This document shows positions 32,301-40,200 of a DNA stretch of 41,531 nucleotides, one piece after another; position 1 is the stretch's first letter, and every line of letters starts with the position of its first letter. Made by a program: the position numbers and the translations under genes. A model generated the notes under the pieces. The model was not told the origin of the DNA. It worked only from the letters and a program-made list of their open reading frames with translations, and ran no database searches. The DNA comes from Apostichopus parvimensis (Eukaryota; Echinodermata; Holothuroidea; Aspidochirotida; Stichopodidae): NCBI GenBank assembly GCA_000934455.1, contig KN887039.1, positions 46,474-88,004 on the forward strand, given 5' to 3'.

Positions 32301-33989
32301 CTTACTAGTTACAAGTTAAATATTTCCAAAGCTGACAGTTATGAAACTGTAGCCATTTTGTCAACATGTCTAGCAGTTTTCGTATGACAAAGTACCGTAT
32401 ATAACCCTTCACAGATTTTTTTTACAAAATGACAGGGATCTGAAGATGACTAAAGGTCGCTAGCCCAAAATAATGGGCTCAAATTTAAGCATGCTAAAAG
32501 GGAACAATGGTGTTTGCCTTGTGTTTCTGACCCGTGTTCCGGTAAATTAAATCAGACCAAGAAATGTTTGAATGGGATAAAATGCTCTGCTGCATAGTGG
32601 CAGTAAAATGGCTGTTGAAATTTGTCCACGAGTGACCAATAATATGACTGTCTAGCATATTTGGTGGAGCTCTGTTGACCTTTTCCATTTATAGACTCTT
32701 TTGAAGGTTGTAAGGCTATTGTATAGTCATTACACTCCTGGGGATGTTAAACCAGTATGAGTTGATAAAATAGCATCCATATTCTGTCCTTCACTTTTCA
32801 AAGCAACATTTTGTGTTTGCTTGTCATCACTGTCATCAAATCTTCTTAGTATTACTCAATGGTAGGTAAAGTCCTGTTACATTAGTTTATCAAACTGCTG
32901 GCACCCTTCAACATGATTTCATCCAGTAGACATTTAGTTTCCTGTAGTCATTAAAGGTGTCATCCAATACAGCACATTTCAACACCAAAAAATCCTTGTA
33001 ACATTTAAATGTAATTTTGTACTGATTTAGTGTACAAATTGTGAGTACCAATTCTCTCTCTAAAGATGTAAGAGCACCTCACGTAAAATTAATCTTCATG
33101 TAATCTTTATGTGCTGTGAATATATAGCAAGTTGTTAAGCATTTAAAGTAAACAATCTTCAATGCGTATGGCATATTATGTCCCGGCTTATTATCACCCT
33201 TCATTATGGACAGTGTCAGTGAAACAATGGTGTCTCCCTAAAAAAAAAGACTATTTTACCAGCATATTTGGTGTATTTAGGATTATTTAAGGTGATCAGG
33301 GGTCCCCAATTTTGCGGACAGTCTCCAGATTTCATGGCCCGTCCCCACATTACAGTGTCCTTTGAATTGTCCCCATATTTCGTATACTGTTAATTCTGAT
33401 CATTCCCAAGTTTAAAAAGGCCCAAAAATAAATAAGGTAAATGTGATAGAAGAAGTAGAGAATGTTGTACTGGGCATTTGACCATGATACTTGAAACAGC
33501 GCACCACCGAAAATTGAGATTTCACAATTCCACTCGTACCTTAAAAATGTATAGCGTAGATAACTACCCCTTCATGACGTGCATGGGGTCGGTCAACATC
33601 AGCACCAAGGAATCAGAGAATTTCTGAAGCAAATATGGGTCCCTCAGGTTGTTTCAGCTATTAACATTCTGCACTTAGCCCACAATAGCTGCCTGCTCCA
33701 TGCTGTAAAGTAAATTCAATTTCACGTTGGTTAGAAGAATTGGCACAATTTCTCAATACAATTTCTTTACACTCTGTCAGGATTGAGTTTTACATTGGTT
33801 CTGACACTACTACTGTACCGGTGCCTCAGTACGACGTATTCACATGTTTATCTAACTGATCTCTCTGCAGGCTTGGACAGGGACTCGATTGAGACCAAGA
33901 AAGCAAAGAAGAAGAAAAAGAAGAAGAAGAAACATAAAGAGAAAGATAAAGTCAAAGCAAAGAATGATGAACAGACATCAAAAAAATGA
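5253..33989 (+). CDS. MICALL: MICAL-like (MICALL) protein, spliced gene, 5' end missing
   Basis: Seven exons join in one frame: 5253-5335, 8805-11213, 14908-14997, 15501-15624, 16308-16407, 17036-17271, 33871-33989. The product has a linker, a LIM zinc-binding domain, a roughly 700-residue charged disordered region with five NPF motifs, a proline-rich stretch, a C-terminal bMERB (DUF3585) coiled-coil domain and a polylysine tail. LIM plus bMERB is found in MICALs and MICAL-likes. NPF motifs before acidic residues recall vertebrate MICALL1, which binds the EH domain of EHD1 and Rab8/Rab35 on tubular recycling endosomes. MICALL2 binds Rab13. The N-terminal CH domain is not visible and should lie upstream. 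Because the 5' end is missing, a full MICAL with a flavin monooxygenase domain cannot be strictly excluded, but the NPF motifs and linker favour MICALL. Function is inferred from the family. Confidence 0.88.
5336..8804 (+). other. MICALL intron
   Basis: A 3.5-kb AT-rich intron between GTATGC and CTATCTAG. It contains a 13-base C run at 6684-6696 and A/T-rich stretches. The 5559-5984 stretch is open in one frame but shows no domain or splice support. Confidence 0.75.
8770..8804 (+). repeat. TTTC microsatellite forming the polypyrimidine tract of the LIM exon acceptor
   Basis: The sequence before the AG of the LIM exon is a TTTC repeat with a small irregularity, then CTATCTAG. It serves as the pyrimidine tract of the splice acceptor. 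Confidence 0.75.
8805..11213 (+). CDS. MICALL: MICALL large exon: LIM domain and NPF-rich acidic disordered region
   Basis: This 2409-nt, 803-codon exon starts after ...CTATCTAG and ends AAG|GTGGGT, phase 0 at both ends. If it were not spliced, the frame would stop two codons later (TGA at 11220-11222). Codons 17-70 form a LIM domain with spacing C-x2-C-x17-H-x2-C-x2-C-x2-C-x19-C-x2-H, all eight zinc ligands present. The rest is rich in K, E, D, S and P and probably disordered. NPF motifs lie at codons 452, 592, 615, 634 and 653, each in acidic sequence. Next come a proline run (PPRPPPP), a short basic helical stretch (KTREEILQEMQRARNTLKQK) and two RRAP-x-PP motifs. The upstream frame is open through the acceptor and no start codon is needed. 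The GC-richer, GAA/GAG-rich exon stands out from the AT-rich introns. Confidence 0.93.
8853..9014 (+). other. LIM zinc-finger domain coding segment
   Basis: The segment encodes CQVC...HRSCFKCNKC...CQHH, with both zinc-binding modules complete. In MICAL proteins this domain takes part in protein interactions and intramolecular regulation with the C-terminal region. The YLVEKV...KLYHRSCFKC portion follows the MICAL/MICALL LIM pattern. Confidence 0.9.
10158..10769 (+). other. Cluster of five NPF motifs (candidate EH-domain ligands)
   Basis: NPF codons lie at 10158-10166, 10578-10586, 10647-10655, 10704-10712 and 10761-10769. Four fall within 192 bp and are embedded in Asp/Glu/Ser runs, for example LNPFGSDDDEED and LNPFGDDDDDEDD. 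EHD-family EH domains prefer NPF followed by acidic residues. MICALL1 is known to bind EHD1 this way. Binding here is inferred. Confidence 0.75.
10983..11030 (+). repeat. 24-bp coding duplication (TPSPGQ repeat)
   Basis: Two 24-bp copies, 10983-11006 and 11007-11030, encode DETPSPGQ and NGTPSPGQ. They keep the frame within the disordered region. Confidence 0.85.
11214..14907 (+). other. MICALL intron
   Basis: A 3.7-kb intron bounded by GTGGGT and ATTTCAG, phase 0. It includes a poly(A)/poly(T) block at 13050-13130 and a degenerate repeat around 14370-14530. The 11.98-12.38 kb part is open in two frames, without supporting signals. Confidence 0.75.
13056..13133. repeat. A/T homopolymer block with inverted A and T runs
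   Basis: Alternating runs of T and A of about 7-13 bases can pair with each other. Simple sequence only. Confidence 0.8.
14908..14997 (+). CDS. MICALL: MICALL proline-rich exon
   Basis: This 90-nt exon of 30 codons is phase 0 at both ends, after ATTTCAG and before GTGAGT. It encodes TSRPSFRPPPQPGFKMSK followed by RRAPAPPPQKRD. It repeats the RRAP-x-PP theme seen twice near the end of the previous exon. Proline-rich segments before the bMERB domain are usual in MICALL proteins and may be SH3 ligands, which is an inference. Its length is a multiple of three, so skipping would keep the frame. Confidence 0.85.
14998..15500 (+). other. MICALL intron
   Basis: A 503-bp intron from GTGAGT to GGCAG. 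No gene or repeat is recognised in it. Confidence 0.8.
15501..15624 (+). CDS. MICALL: MICALL bMERB domain exon 1
   Basis: This 124-nt exon follows TTGGCAG and ends at AAGG|GTGAGT, running from phase 0 to phase 1. It encodes VRQHHVTPEEIQKEIAEIEE and then KTSLMVKKGIELEDKLRAEMK. This is the first helix of the bMERB (bivalent Mical/EHBP Rab binding) domain, DUF3585. The E-x2-ELE-x-KLR pattern is typical of the family. The domain binds Rab8/10/13/35-type GTPases. Confidence 0.92.
15625..16307 (+). other. MICALL intron with a GATGAT/ATATTTTGGTGAT minisatellite and a C run
   Basis: A 683-bp intron. About 15795-15875 is a short degenerate repeat of ATATTTTGGTGATGAT units. A 14-base C run lies at 16191-16204. 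Confidence 0.75.
16308..16407 (+). CDS. MICALL: MICALL bMERB domain exon 2
   Basis: This 100-nt exon follows TTTGCAG and ends at GCTCA|GTGAGA, entering in phase 1 and leaving in phase 2. It encodes DDASEESEELLMEWFEVVNE and then KNQLVRREGELVAQ. The LLMEWF...VNEKNQLVRRE core is the most diagnostic part of the bMERB domain in MICAL and MICALL proteins. Both junction codons resolve to sensible residues (D and Q). Confidence 0.94.
16408..17035 (+). other. MICALL intron
   Basis: A 628-bp intron from GTGAGA to TTCGTTAG. It includes a 12-base G run at 16820-16831 followed by more G runs. Confidence 0.8.
17036..17271 (+). CDS. MICALL: MICALL bMERB domain exon 3
   Basis: This 236-nt exon follows TTCGTTAG and ends at AAGG|GTGAGT, running from phase 2 to phase 1. 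It encodes AQIQDLEIQHAEVEYEMRCL, MHKQEHEKTDEDNEKEEQLL and LLIGLVQQRSTIVDRLEEDR, ending IREQEEDETIRNMMQMK. The order EYE(L/M)RCL, E-rich linker, L-x2-L(V)-x-QR-x-x-I(V)-x2-L-x-EDR matches the C-terminal helices of the bMERB domain. The exon leaves one base (G) for the next codon, so any following exon must supply two bases first. Confidence 0.94.
19259..19280 (+). promoter_or_regulatory. Potential G-quadruplex tract
   Basis: Four G runs of at least three (5, 3, 3 and 8) are separated by single bases C, C and A. This meets the G3+N1-7 pattern and would be in the nascent RNA. No function is shown. Confidence 0.55.
19325..19830. repeat. Degenerate repeat of three units carrying paired AGGTCA half-sites
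   Basis: Three diverged units share TGGTATGTAGA...TTGGTGAGTA.AAGAA...GGAGGTCA. Each has two AGGTCA-like hexamers spaced by four bases: 19410-19425, 19546-19561 and, imperfectly, 19788-19803. It is probably a dispersed repeat family. Confidence 0.65.
21609..21667 (+). CDS. Candidate alternative terminal exon of MICALL
   Basis: A long pyrimidine tract ending TTTCCTCCCACAG precedes it. Entered in phase 1 after the 17036-17271 exon, it reads G-WSVEYQKKIVKDPVMPDE followed by TAA (21665-21667). AATAAA hexamers lie at 21987-21992 and 22039-22044, about 320 and 370 bases past the stop, followed by T-rich sequence. This would replace the polylysine tail with a different 19-residue end. I do not recognise the peptide. 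The evidence is phase, splice site, poly(A) signals and protein-like composition. Confidence 0.42.
24095..24435. repeat. Degenerate minisatellite, period about 30 bp, about ten units
   Basis: Units follow the form GGTTGAACTTGTACAGAAA-ACTACATGGGT, with copies starting near 24122, 24143, 24174, 24212, 24240, 24270, 24303, 24332, 24363 and 24393. Spacing is irregular (21-38 bp) and the array is not in a steady frame. Confidence 0.75.
24752..24781 (+). CDS. Candidate 30-nt cassette microexon A of MICALL
   Basis: It follows TATTCCTCACAG and ends CTGA|GTAAGA, a strong donor. It enters and leaves in phase 1, so it can sit between 17036-17271 and 33871-33989. It reads D-KLLKKPHKL and then a split S codon. 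Its first 11 bases match candidate microexon B (27709) at 9 positions. Inclusion would add ten mostly basic residues after the bMERB domain. Confidence 0.42.
24983..25566. repeat. 117-bp minisatellite, five copies
   Basis: The landmark CCCATTATCAGAGTCTG occurs at 25001, 25118, 25236, 25353 and 25470, so the period is 117-118 bp. Copies are highly similar and each holds the palindrome TTAACATGTTAA (one copy changed at its edge). Confidence 0.93.
26717..26981. repeat. 36-bp minisatellite, seven copies
   Basis: The landmark CATCAGACTAGGGTTGACTG recurs about every 36-37 bp from 26738 to 26960, with the linker AGTTTAAACCCCTCTG. A few copies carry substitutions. Confidence 0.9.
27709..27732 (+). 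CDS. Candidate 24-nt cassette microexon B of MICALL
   Basis: It follows a strong acceptor (TCAAATTCTCTTTCAG) and ends TTTGG|GTAATA. It enters and leaves in phase 1. It reads G-KLLQPDL plus a split G codon. It resembles microexon A at its 5' end (both encode KLL) and may be a duplicate. A and B together, or either alone, keep the frame into the polylysine exon. Confidence 0.42.
29130..29568. repeat. 163-bp tandem repeat, about 2.7 copies
   Basis: The landmark CCTGGCAAAGATTGGACATA occurs at 29157, 29320 and 29482, followed each time by TAGATAGG and a shared TAGACTAAGTAA end. Confidence 0.88.
30029..30530. repeat. Left copy of a 502-bp segment flanking the assembly gap
   Basis: It starts TACAAGAATAACTATCTGG and runs to the first N. 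It matches 30581-31082 almost base for base with roughly 4% differences, mostly single-base changes. It ends exactly at the gap. Confidence 0.93.
30531..30580. other. Assembly gap of 50 N
   Basis: Fifty undetermined bases join two contigs. The sequence left of the gap and right of the gap is the same 502-bp segment. Confidence 0.99.
30581..31082. repeat. Right copy of the 502-bp segment flanking the assembly gap
   Basis: It begins directly after the N run with the same TACAAGAATAACTATCTGG as 30029 and ends where the left copy is cut by the gap. Beyond 31082 the sequence is unique. Confidence 0.93.
30817..30885 (-). CDS. Low-confidence minus-strand terminal exon candidate
   Basis: On the minus strand an acceptor (TTCTTTTTACAG) precedes 22 codons, RSFKEMDDISEEIKALKENY-KE, then TAA. 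The helical, charged peptide looks protein-like. The paralogous or allelic copy at 30275-30334 differs by two substitutions that change residues and by an indel that ends it three residues earlier, so constraint is weak. No companion exons were found. It may be chance. Confidence 0.22.
   Translation of the reverse strand, partial: RSFKEMDDISEEIKALKENYKE
33871..33989 (+). CDS. MICALL: MICALL terminal coding exon with polylysine tail
   Basis: The exon follows CTCTCTGCAG and enters in phase 1, as exon 17036-17271 requires. It encodes GLDRDSIETKKAK, a run of nine lysines, then HKEKDKVKAKNDEQTSKK and a TGA at 33987-33989. A polybasic C-terminus also ends vertebrate MICALL1. It could bind acidic phospholipids, an inference. 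The joining intron is 16.6 kb, so cassette or alternative terminal exons may intervene. Confidence 0.8.
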
Positions 33990-36900
33990 AGATAGTAGCA
34001 ACGATTGTTCAGATTCTGGATCCGAACTATGAACTACTCCGTTACCCCGTCATCGTGGTTCGAAAGTAAACGACGTCGTCATGACGACTACCATCTCGGC
34101 AGTTAACGACACGGTGCGGTAGATGATGTAACTCTGGTCGCCAGATGTACTAGGGTAACTGCCCGAGTTTATAGCAGGTTTATACTGCCCAATGTTTTTG
34201 TACAGGTGTTTTTTTTTGTTTTTTTCATTTCTTATCACAAATCTCATATGGGTGTATTTCTTCCTGTATTAGCTCAGGGTTCAGCTTTGGCCATGCATTG
34301 ATATGTTAATATCCATCTCCATGGCAACAATTGGAGATCCAAATGTTTGGGCCTTTGTCAGAATAAGACCGTGCTTGAGAAGTTCAGCCCATACATGTGT
34401 AAAGTGTGCAGCCCTGTAATGATGTAGATTCAATGTCAAAGGTCACTTCCGCCAATTTGGAAGTCTGGCAATTGTGACATAGCAGGAACGGTTTGAGTCG
34501 GTGCGTAATATTCTTCTCTGATGGGTCCATCAAGTTTTCTGTTGAATTGTATTAACTTGGCTGAGAAAGTAGCCAACTATCATTGATGGCAGTATATAAG
34601 CAGACAGTATGGTGATGAGGTTGTCAGAGAAAATGAAATTCTCTGCCTGTGATGAAAGTTTTAGCCCATGCTTTTCGAAGGTACTCTACTATTTATAACC
34701 TAAATGATTTACTTTATTTTTTTTGTCTTTATATGGTTGGTGTTGCATTGAGGGCAACCTTTCCTATCCACACCATTTTTGAAGGCAGTGAAAGTGTCTT
34801 AGATATTATTAAAATGTGAATGCTCCCTGAACTAGGAGGGCAGTCTTCATTTACTTTATTAATTCTTACTGCAGTTTAAATAGAAGTATATTATAATCTT
34901 TCTGCTTAATATTCTCTCTATAGACTGTACAATACAATAATCTCAGTATGTACTCTAGGAGGCCTGCTACTATATTTCAGATCAATCTCGCATCACAAAT
35001 TCAGATCTTTAAAGTTCCAGTGATGAAAGATGTCCGTTATACAACAAGGTTTTTGGGGGGGGGATGAATTTGTTCTTGTACATCTAATGTTCGTTGTCAA
35101 TATACAATTTATAAATTATATTTAACGCCAAGAATTTGATAAAAAAAACGCATTTGTAAATGTCACTGTATTAATATTTAAAAGTATATTTAGATAATAT
35201 ATCTGCAGATTTTTTTCCTTCTTTCTTTTGGATCCTGTTATTACTAACCATAGTAAAACTAGGTTTAGTTGGGACTGGCATAGTTTAGTCTGCTGTAGTA
35301 TAGGTTATCACATATTGCTCCCAAATGTATTAAAATCCAAGAATGACAAATCTGACATTGAGCAGTGTTTAGATTGGAAAATATTCAATTTGCCGTTAGT
35401 CTAATTACTCGATGGTAGCAGTTAAACATGCTTTTTTGAGCGGGGGGTGACCATTTTGTGATCTTCTAGCATATTTGGGGTGCGTTACTGATAACCTTTT
35501 CAGTAAGTTGTCAGTCTCAGTTTCGAGCTTCTTATTAGGTCCTAAGATCTTTCCGTGGAGACAGACCGAGCTGGCTGGCTTGTCTTTTGTTGTCTATTTC
35601 CATGTTGTTGTTATTAGCCACAACTTATATTTTGCATCTTAAAAATATATTTTGCAATGAAACCTTGGAAGATGATGTTTACATTATACTTAATACAGAA
35701 AGGTATTTTGGCCAGTAAAATTGATATAATATTTCCTAGTTATAGTTTATTTGGTTTTTTGCTGTTTAAAGAATGGAATGGAAAGTTTGATATATAGAAT
35801 CACAGAGCTGTATAGGGGATGTGAAGGAGTTTTATTTTATCCTAGAAATGTACCTAACATAGTTTTCATAAATACCTAAACACCCCCCTCTCCCCCCCCC
35901 CCCCCATTGCCTCTCACTTCCCTATGCCTCAACCCTATTCTTATTGCACTTAATATCCTTCTTACACAACCTCTGATGAAGACTTCTTTTTCTAGAGGTA
36001 ATTATGCTTAGTCGGTGCTAATTTTTAATATTCATGTAACATTAATATGGTACATTTTGTAACTGTTTTGTTTTGTTTTTATTTCTGCATTATGTTTTAA
36101 ATACCCATGCAAATGTTCACTAAATATTCAACTGGTGTGAACATGATTTTTGTAAAGTTTAGATTAGCCAATCAACGTAACAAACACATTTTGGTCGAGA
36201 TCATTTTTTACACTATAAACTATTGCCCTGAGCAAGCACTTTCTTTTTCTCAAGTGGATATTTTTTTATTTTATTTTTTTGACTATGCATTCTAATTTTG
36301 CTTAAAACCTTATGGAGAAACAAGCCAAACCATCATGATTGGTTTATGTGATAAAGATAACTTCAGTGATATCTAACTTTTCTCCAAAACAGATAAGAAA
36401 ATCTGATTCCATGTGGTTCTGTAGATATATGACTGATTTAATGTTCCTTCACACATAAGGTTGAAGACTTGATCAAGTATAAATATGACGTCGTTGAGCC
36501 ACGTGATTGGTTCATTGTGTTAAGTTTGTTACTTATTATGATCATGTTTTTAATTTCTGTAATTCAGATGGCTTTGCGATCGCTGAATCTAAACTATCAA
36601 AGCCCTGAACATAACATATCAGTATTAGTATTTTCTTCAGTCGAAAATATGAAAGGAAAAGGTTCCAGACCCTAGGTGGCACTGGGGCTTATAAACTTGG
36701 ATCATATCTCCCAGGTGAAGCAAGATTTTTATTAGGGGGGAGGGAGGGGGTGAGTGTTGAATATGGGTGGGTATGTGTCTCCTTCAATATCTCTCGAAAA
36801 TAAATGTGGTGCCTTAAATCTCCAATAACGAACTAGATAAGTTTATTTACATATCAAAAGCTGTAAGTTGACACCAATGAATAACATTTTATTCCTTTGC

Positions 36901-39896
36901 TTGAAACATTCTGATATATGTATTAAAGTTGGCATTTGCAGCAGTCCTCATGTTACACATATCTATAATTATGTAATCCATTACAAATGTGATGAGATTT
37001 GTGTCTTAGTTCATCGATATCTACGTATTCCATGATTCAAGCAAAGCATTTTGTACTTTGCTAGTTTTGTAATTCTTCCATTTGACATGAGAATTAATTC
37101 ATAGTAAAGTTTTTCATGTGTTAGTGTTTACGTTATAGGATGTTCATTTGTGATGGTGATTTCAAGAGAAACAGGCATGTATTGCCCAAAAATGTCACTA
37201 TCATAATTTTATGAATAATAAAAATAACCAAATTCATAATGACCAAAGTACAGTATTTCTTAGTGGAAAGGAAAATGGGCAAGTAAAAGCCTGTCAACAA
37301 TGGTCCTTCATACTGTAAGTCCTTGGCTAAAAGGTTTGGTCTTGTCATAATATTCTTCTGTTAGTTTTGATAGCATTCATTCCTCACTTTCAAATTAGTT
37401 AACACATTGAAAAAGTTGAAAAAAGAAAAAACTAAAACCACACATTGAAAAAAATGGCTAGTGGCAATGGAGATATTGCCAATTGCAAAATGGACAGTTG
37501 AGAGACATCTGTCTTAACCTGCTATGACAGTATGACAAATACCTCTATAGCAACAGAAATAACAGTTTTTCAGTGCATTTATTACCTGTTGCCCCAACCT
37601 GGTCGTGAAGGTGTGGCCCTTCTTGTCTACTCTTAATCTCTGAATTGATGGGTGACTATAATAGTTGCTTGTAACCTTTGGACATGAGTATTCTTGAATA
37701 GACTAAGGACATGTCACTCCTGCTATCTCATTTTCTTATCACTATTTTGTCTTTTTACAGTATTTCCTGCATCCTCTTCCCAAAATTGGTTTTAAAATGA
37801 AAAACAACATGGTGGACAGATTGTGTTTAAAAGTCATCCTTATATGGTAATTGCCATGCGGTGATTTTGCCACTAAATGCTTTCATACTTATACCCCACC
37901 AGGCAGCAAAAATCCATGGTGGGTGTTTAAAACTAAAAAAAAAATACCACCAAACCTACTGTGCCCATAATGTTATGTACCGTTTATCTGATATTATACA
38001 TGTGAGTTTTGACTGCCATCTATGAAATAAACAATTTTTGAGTTATGGATTGGTGTAATTTTGATGGTATTGTACAAGGTTTCAGGAGGAACATGTGGGT
38101 GGGGGGGGGGTGATGAGGAGAGATTACAGCATATAGTGCCTGGCTTTCAATGGTTAAATTGAAGTGGGTTTCATTTGCTGTATGTACTACCCCACCTAAT
38201 ATTCCTAGATAATATATTAGGTGCTATTAGTATCAAATTGTGTTTAGACATGTTGAGGTTATTCATGAATTGAAAACACTTTTCAGTGCCGGAAAAATCG
38301 TTGTTAAGTGTAATTGCAATTAAGTGAAATTCTTTTTATAGTTAACATTACGATTATTCTAGGAATACATCTTAACTCTATAAGCAAGAATATTTATGAC
38401 TTCTACATATATATTCAATTTGTTGCGATAAATGTATACTTTTTTTTTTAATGAATTATGCAATTTTCATCTACTGCAAGTACTATTTGTAACAATTAGA
38501 CTCTTTGCCCCCAATTTCTTATCGTCGCTTTCCTGTGAGTTCAGCTGAGCTGAAACAAAGTTATGAATTTCCAAACAAAGCAGTATTGTTTCTTGTTTCT
38601 TTAAAGATTTTCAGTTGTTTGTATCATTGTGTGTTTGATAACGAGCTTCACGATCCTTTCCCCGGTCATTTGGCAGCTGTGTAACGATCGATATGGGGGC
38701 CTAGTTTTCACAGATTAAATTGGGGGCCTATTGTTCAAGGATTAAATTGGGGGCCTAGTGTTCAAGGATTAAATGGGGGGCCTAGTGTTCAAGGATTAAA
38801 TGGGGCCCGTAATGTAAGCAGAGGGAGTTACCCTAGTCATAAAGGCCCAAGGTTTATTTTCTTACGATAAGCTCATTTTGATTGAAGATAGTTTAGATAA
38901 TCTAGTGTCAGCCAACTATTTAGCTAGCTTCAACATTAGAATCAATCATAGATGTGAATATTTAAAAGTCGGTTAAAAATCAATAAAGAATTGCTGTGAT
39001 GGCATCATTCACTCTGCTTTTGCTGTCTAGATACATGCACAAAATATCACCAGATCTTGAAAAATTACAAAATACTATGAGGATGTAGGTTTGACCCTAA
39101 AGTTGCAGACAATATTTTTTAGCATCTTTTTGAATAAAAAAATGGAACCAGAAATTCCCTTTAAGTTGGTGAAGAAAGCTGGGAAGAAATCTTTGTTCAG
39201 TTATTATTTTTATTATTATTTATTATTGTTATTTAGAACACTGTTGCGGATTAATAAGGCTGTCTAGTCCAAACAAAGAAAAGCTACTTCTTTTTGAGTG
39301 GTAGACTGGGCTCAAGGAATATTAATATGGTATCATAAATAAACCATCTGTTCTAAGAAATAAAAATAACTACAAGTAAAAGAACAACAACAGAAGCAAT
39401 GCTTTCTATGTGTTTTAATTATTTAAATTAACAACTGTACAAATTACAAAGAATATACAACTTTTTCTTCACACTAAAGCTACTAGAACCAAAACTGGCT
39501 GGAATAATCGTTTTCAAGGTGTAGTAAAATCAAGGTCACGCAATTGGATTTTCACCAACATTAACATTGCCAAATTTGTTTGAGCAATCATGAAATCACT
39601 GATGACATTGACAGCACAAAATAAGTTAGTCTTTAAAATGGCTACAATACCACTCACTCCTGTACATAAACTTCTCTTCAAATTCTGGCATAGTGCCCTC
39701 TTTATCATTTCGACCTTGAAGACCAAAGATAAACTATGCGTTGAAGGACCTCTAAGCTTAAACAACTATATTTTACAGTCTGAGGAAAAGTAGAGAAAAA
39801 AGTCTCAATACTAAGACAACTGCCAAACATGATCTAGTACAAATGCCTACTTATATCAAAGTCTTAAGTTTTACCACCAATATGTCACTTAATTTG
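33990..39896 (+). other. Probable MICALL 3' UTR and downstream intergenic sequence
   Basis: No coding region is recognised. Possible poly(A) hexamers are ATTAAA at 34808 and 35329 and AATAAA at 36799, 37217, 38026 and 38982, so the transcript end is unclear. C and G runs lie at 35892-35905, 35055-35063 and 38101-38110. TTA-type simple repeats lie near 39200-39235. Confidence 0.5.
38695..38816. repeat. 32-bp GGGGGCCTAG minisatellite, about four copies
   Basis: Units read GGGGGCCTAGTGTTCAAGG followed by ATTAAAT(TG). The last unit changes to GGGGCCCG. The units are GC-rich at one end and AT-rich at the other. Confidence 0.88.
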
Positions 39897-40200
39897 ACTG
39901 GTGCTGTGGCCAAGTGGATAAAGGTGGTGGCATGTGAAGCAATGAGGCTTAGCAATTGGGACGTTCGGGGTTCAATTCTCGGCTGGGTCATAGTAAGGTG
40001 GGTTTTTCATCCAAGACCAATCTACGGTTTTCCCATCTGAAATGACTTTCTAAGTTGAAAAGATTATAAATTTGAGTTAAAATGTTGAATTGTAAGCCAC
40101 CCGACGTGTAAGTTGTAATCCATAAGCACTTGTTGTTTTCTCCCACATTTGTGTTTGCTTAACTTGTCGTAAAAATAAATGCTGATTATTATTATAATTT
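39897..40200 (+). mobile_element. tRNA-derived SINE (Ser/Leu-like head)
   Basis: The head carries an A box TGGCCAAGTGG (39907-39917) and a B box GGTTCAATTC (39969-39978), as in type II tRNAs. About 200 bp of unrelated body follow, then AAAAATAAATGCTGATTATTATTATAATT as a short-repeat tail (quoted as AAAAATAAATGC + GATTATTATTATAATT). Such RNA polymerase III-derived elements depend on a LINE for movement. It is not a functional tRNA: acceptor pairing is poor. The open frame across it is accidental. Confidence 0.75.

Larger units (their letters stand above)
17272..33870 (+). other. Long last MICALL intron (16.6 kb)
   Basis: Bounded by GTGAGT and CTGCAG, in phase 1. It holds most of the tandem repeats, the candidate exons listed separately, C/G homopolymers and the assembly gap. 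Outside those features I see no gene in the stretches 17.3-19.3, 19.9-21.6, 22.1-24.1, 25.6-26.7, 27.0-27.7, 27.8-29.1 and 31.1-33.8 kb. The length could be shortened by alternative terminal exons, and it is inflated by the duplicated segment at the gap. Confidence 0.7.

Noticed and set aside
39907..39990. Functional tRNA gene
   Set aside because: A and B boxes are present but a consistent cloverleaf and acceptor stem are not. The long unrelated body and tail mark it as a SINE.
39843..40040. A 65-codon plus-strand frame
   Set aside because: It runs through the tRNA-like head of the SINE and is accidental.
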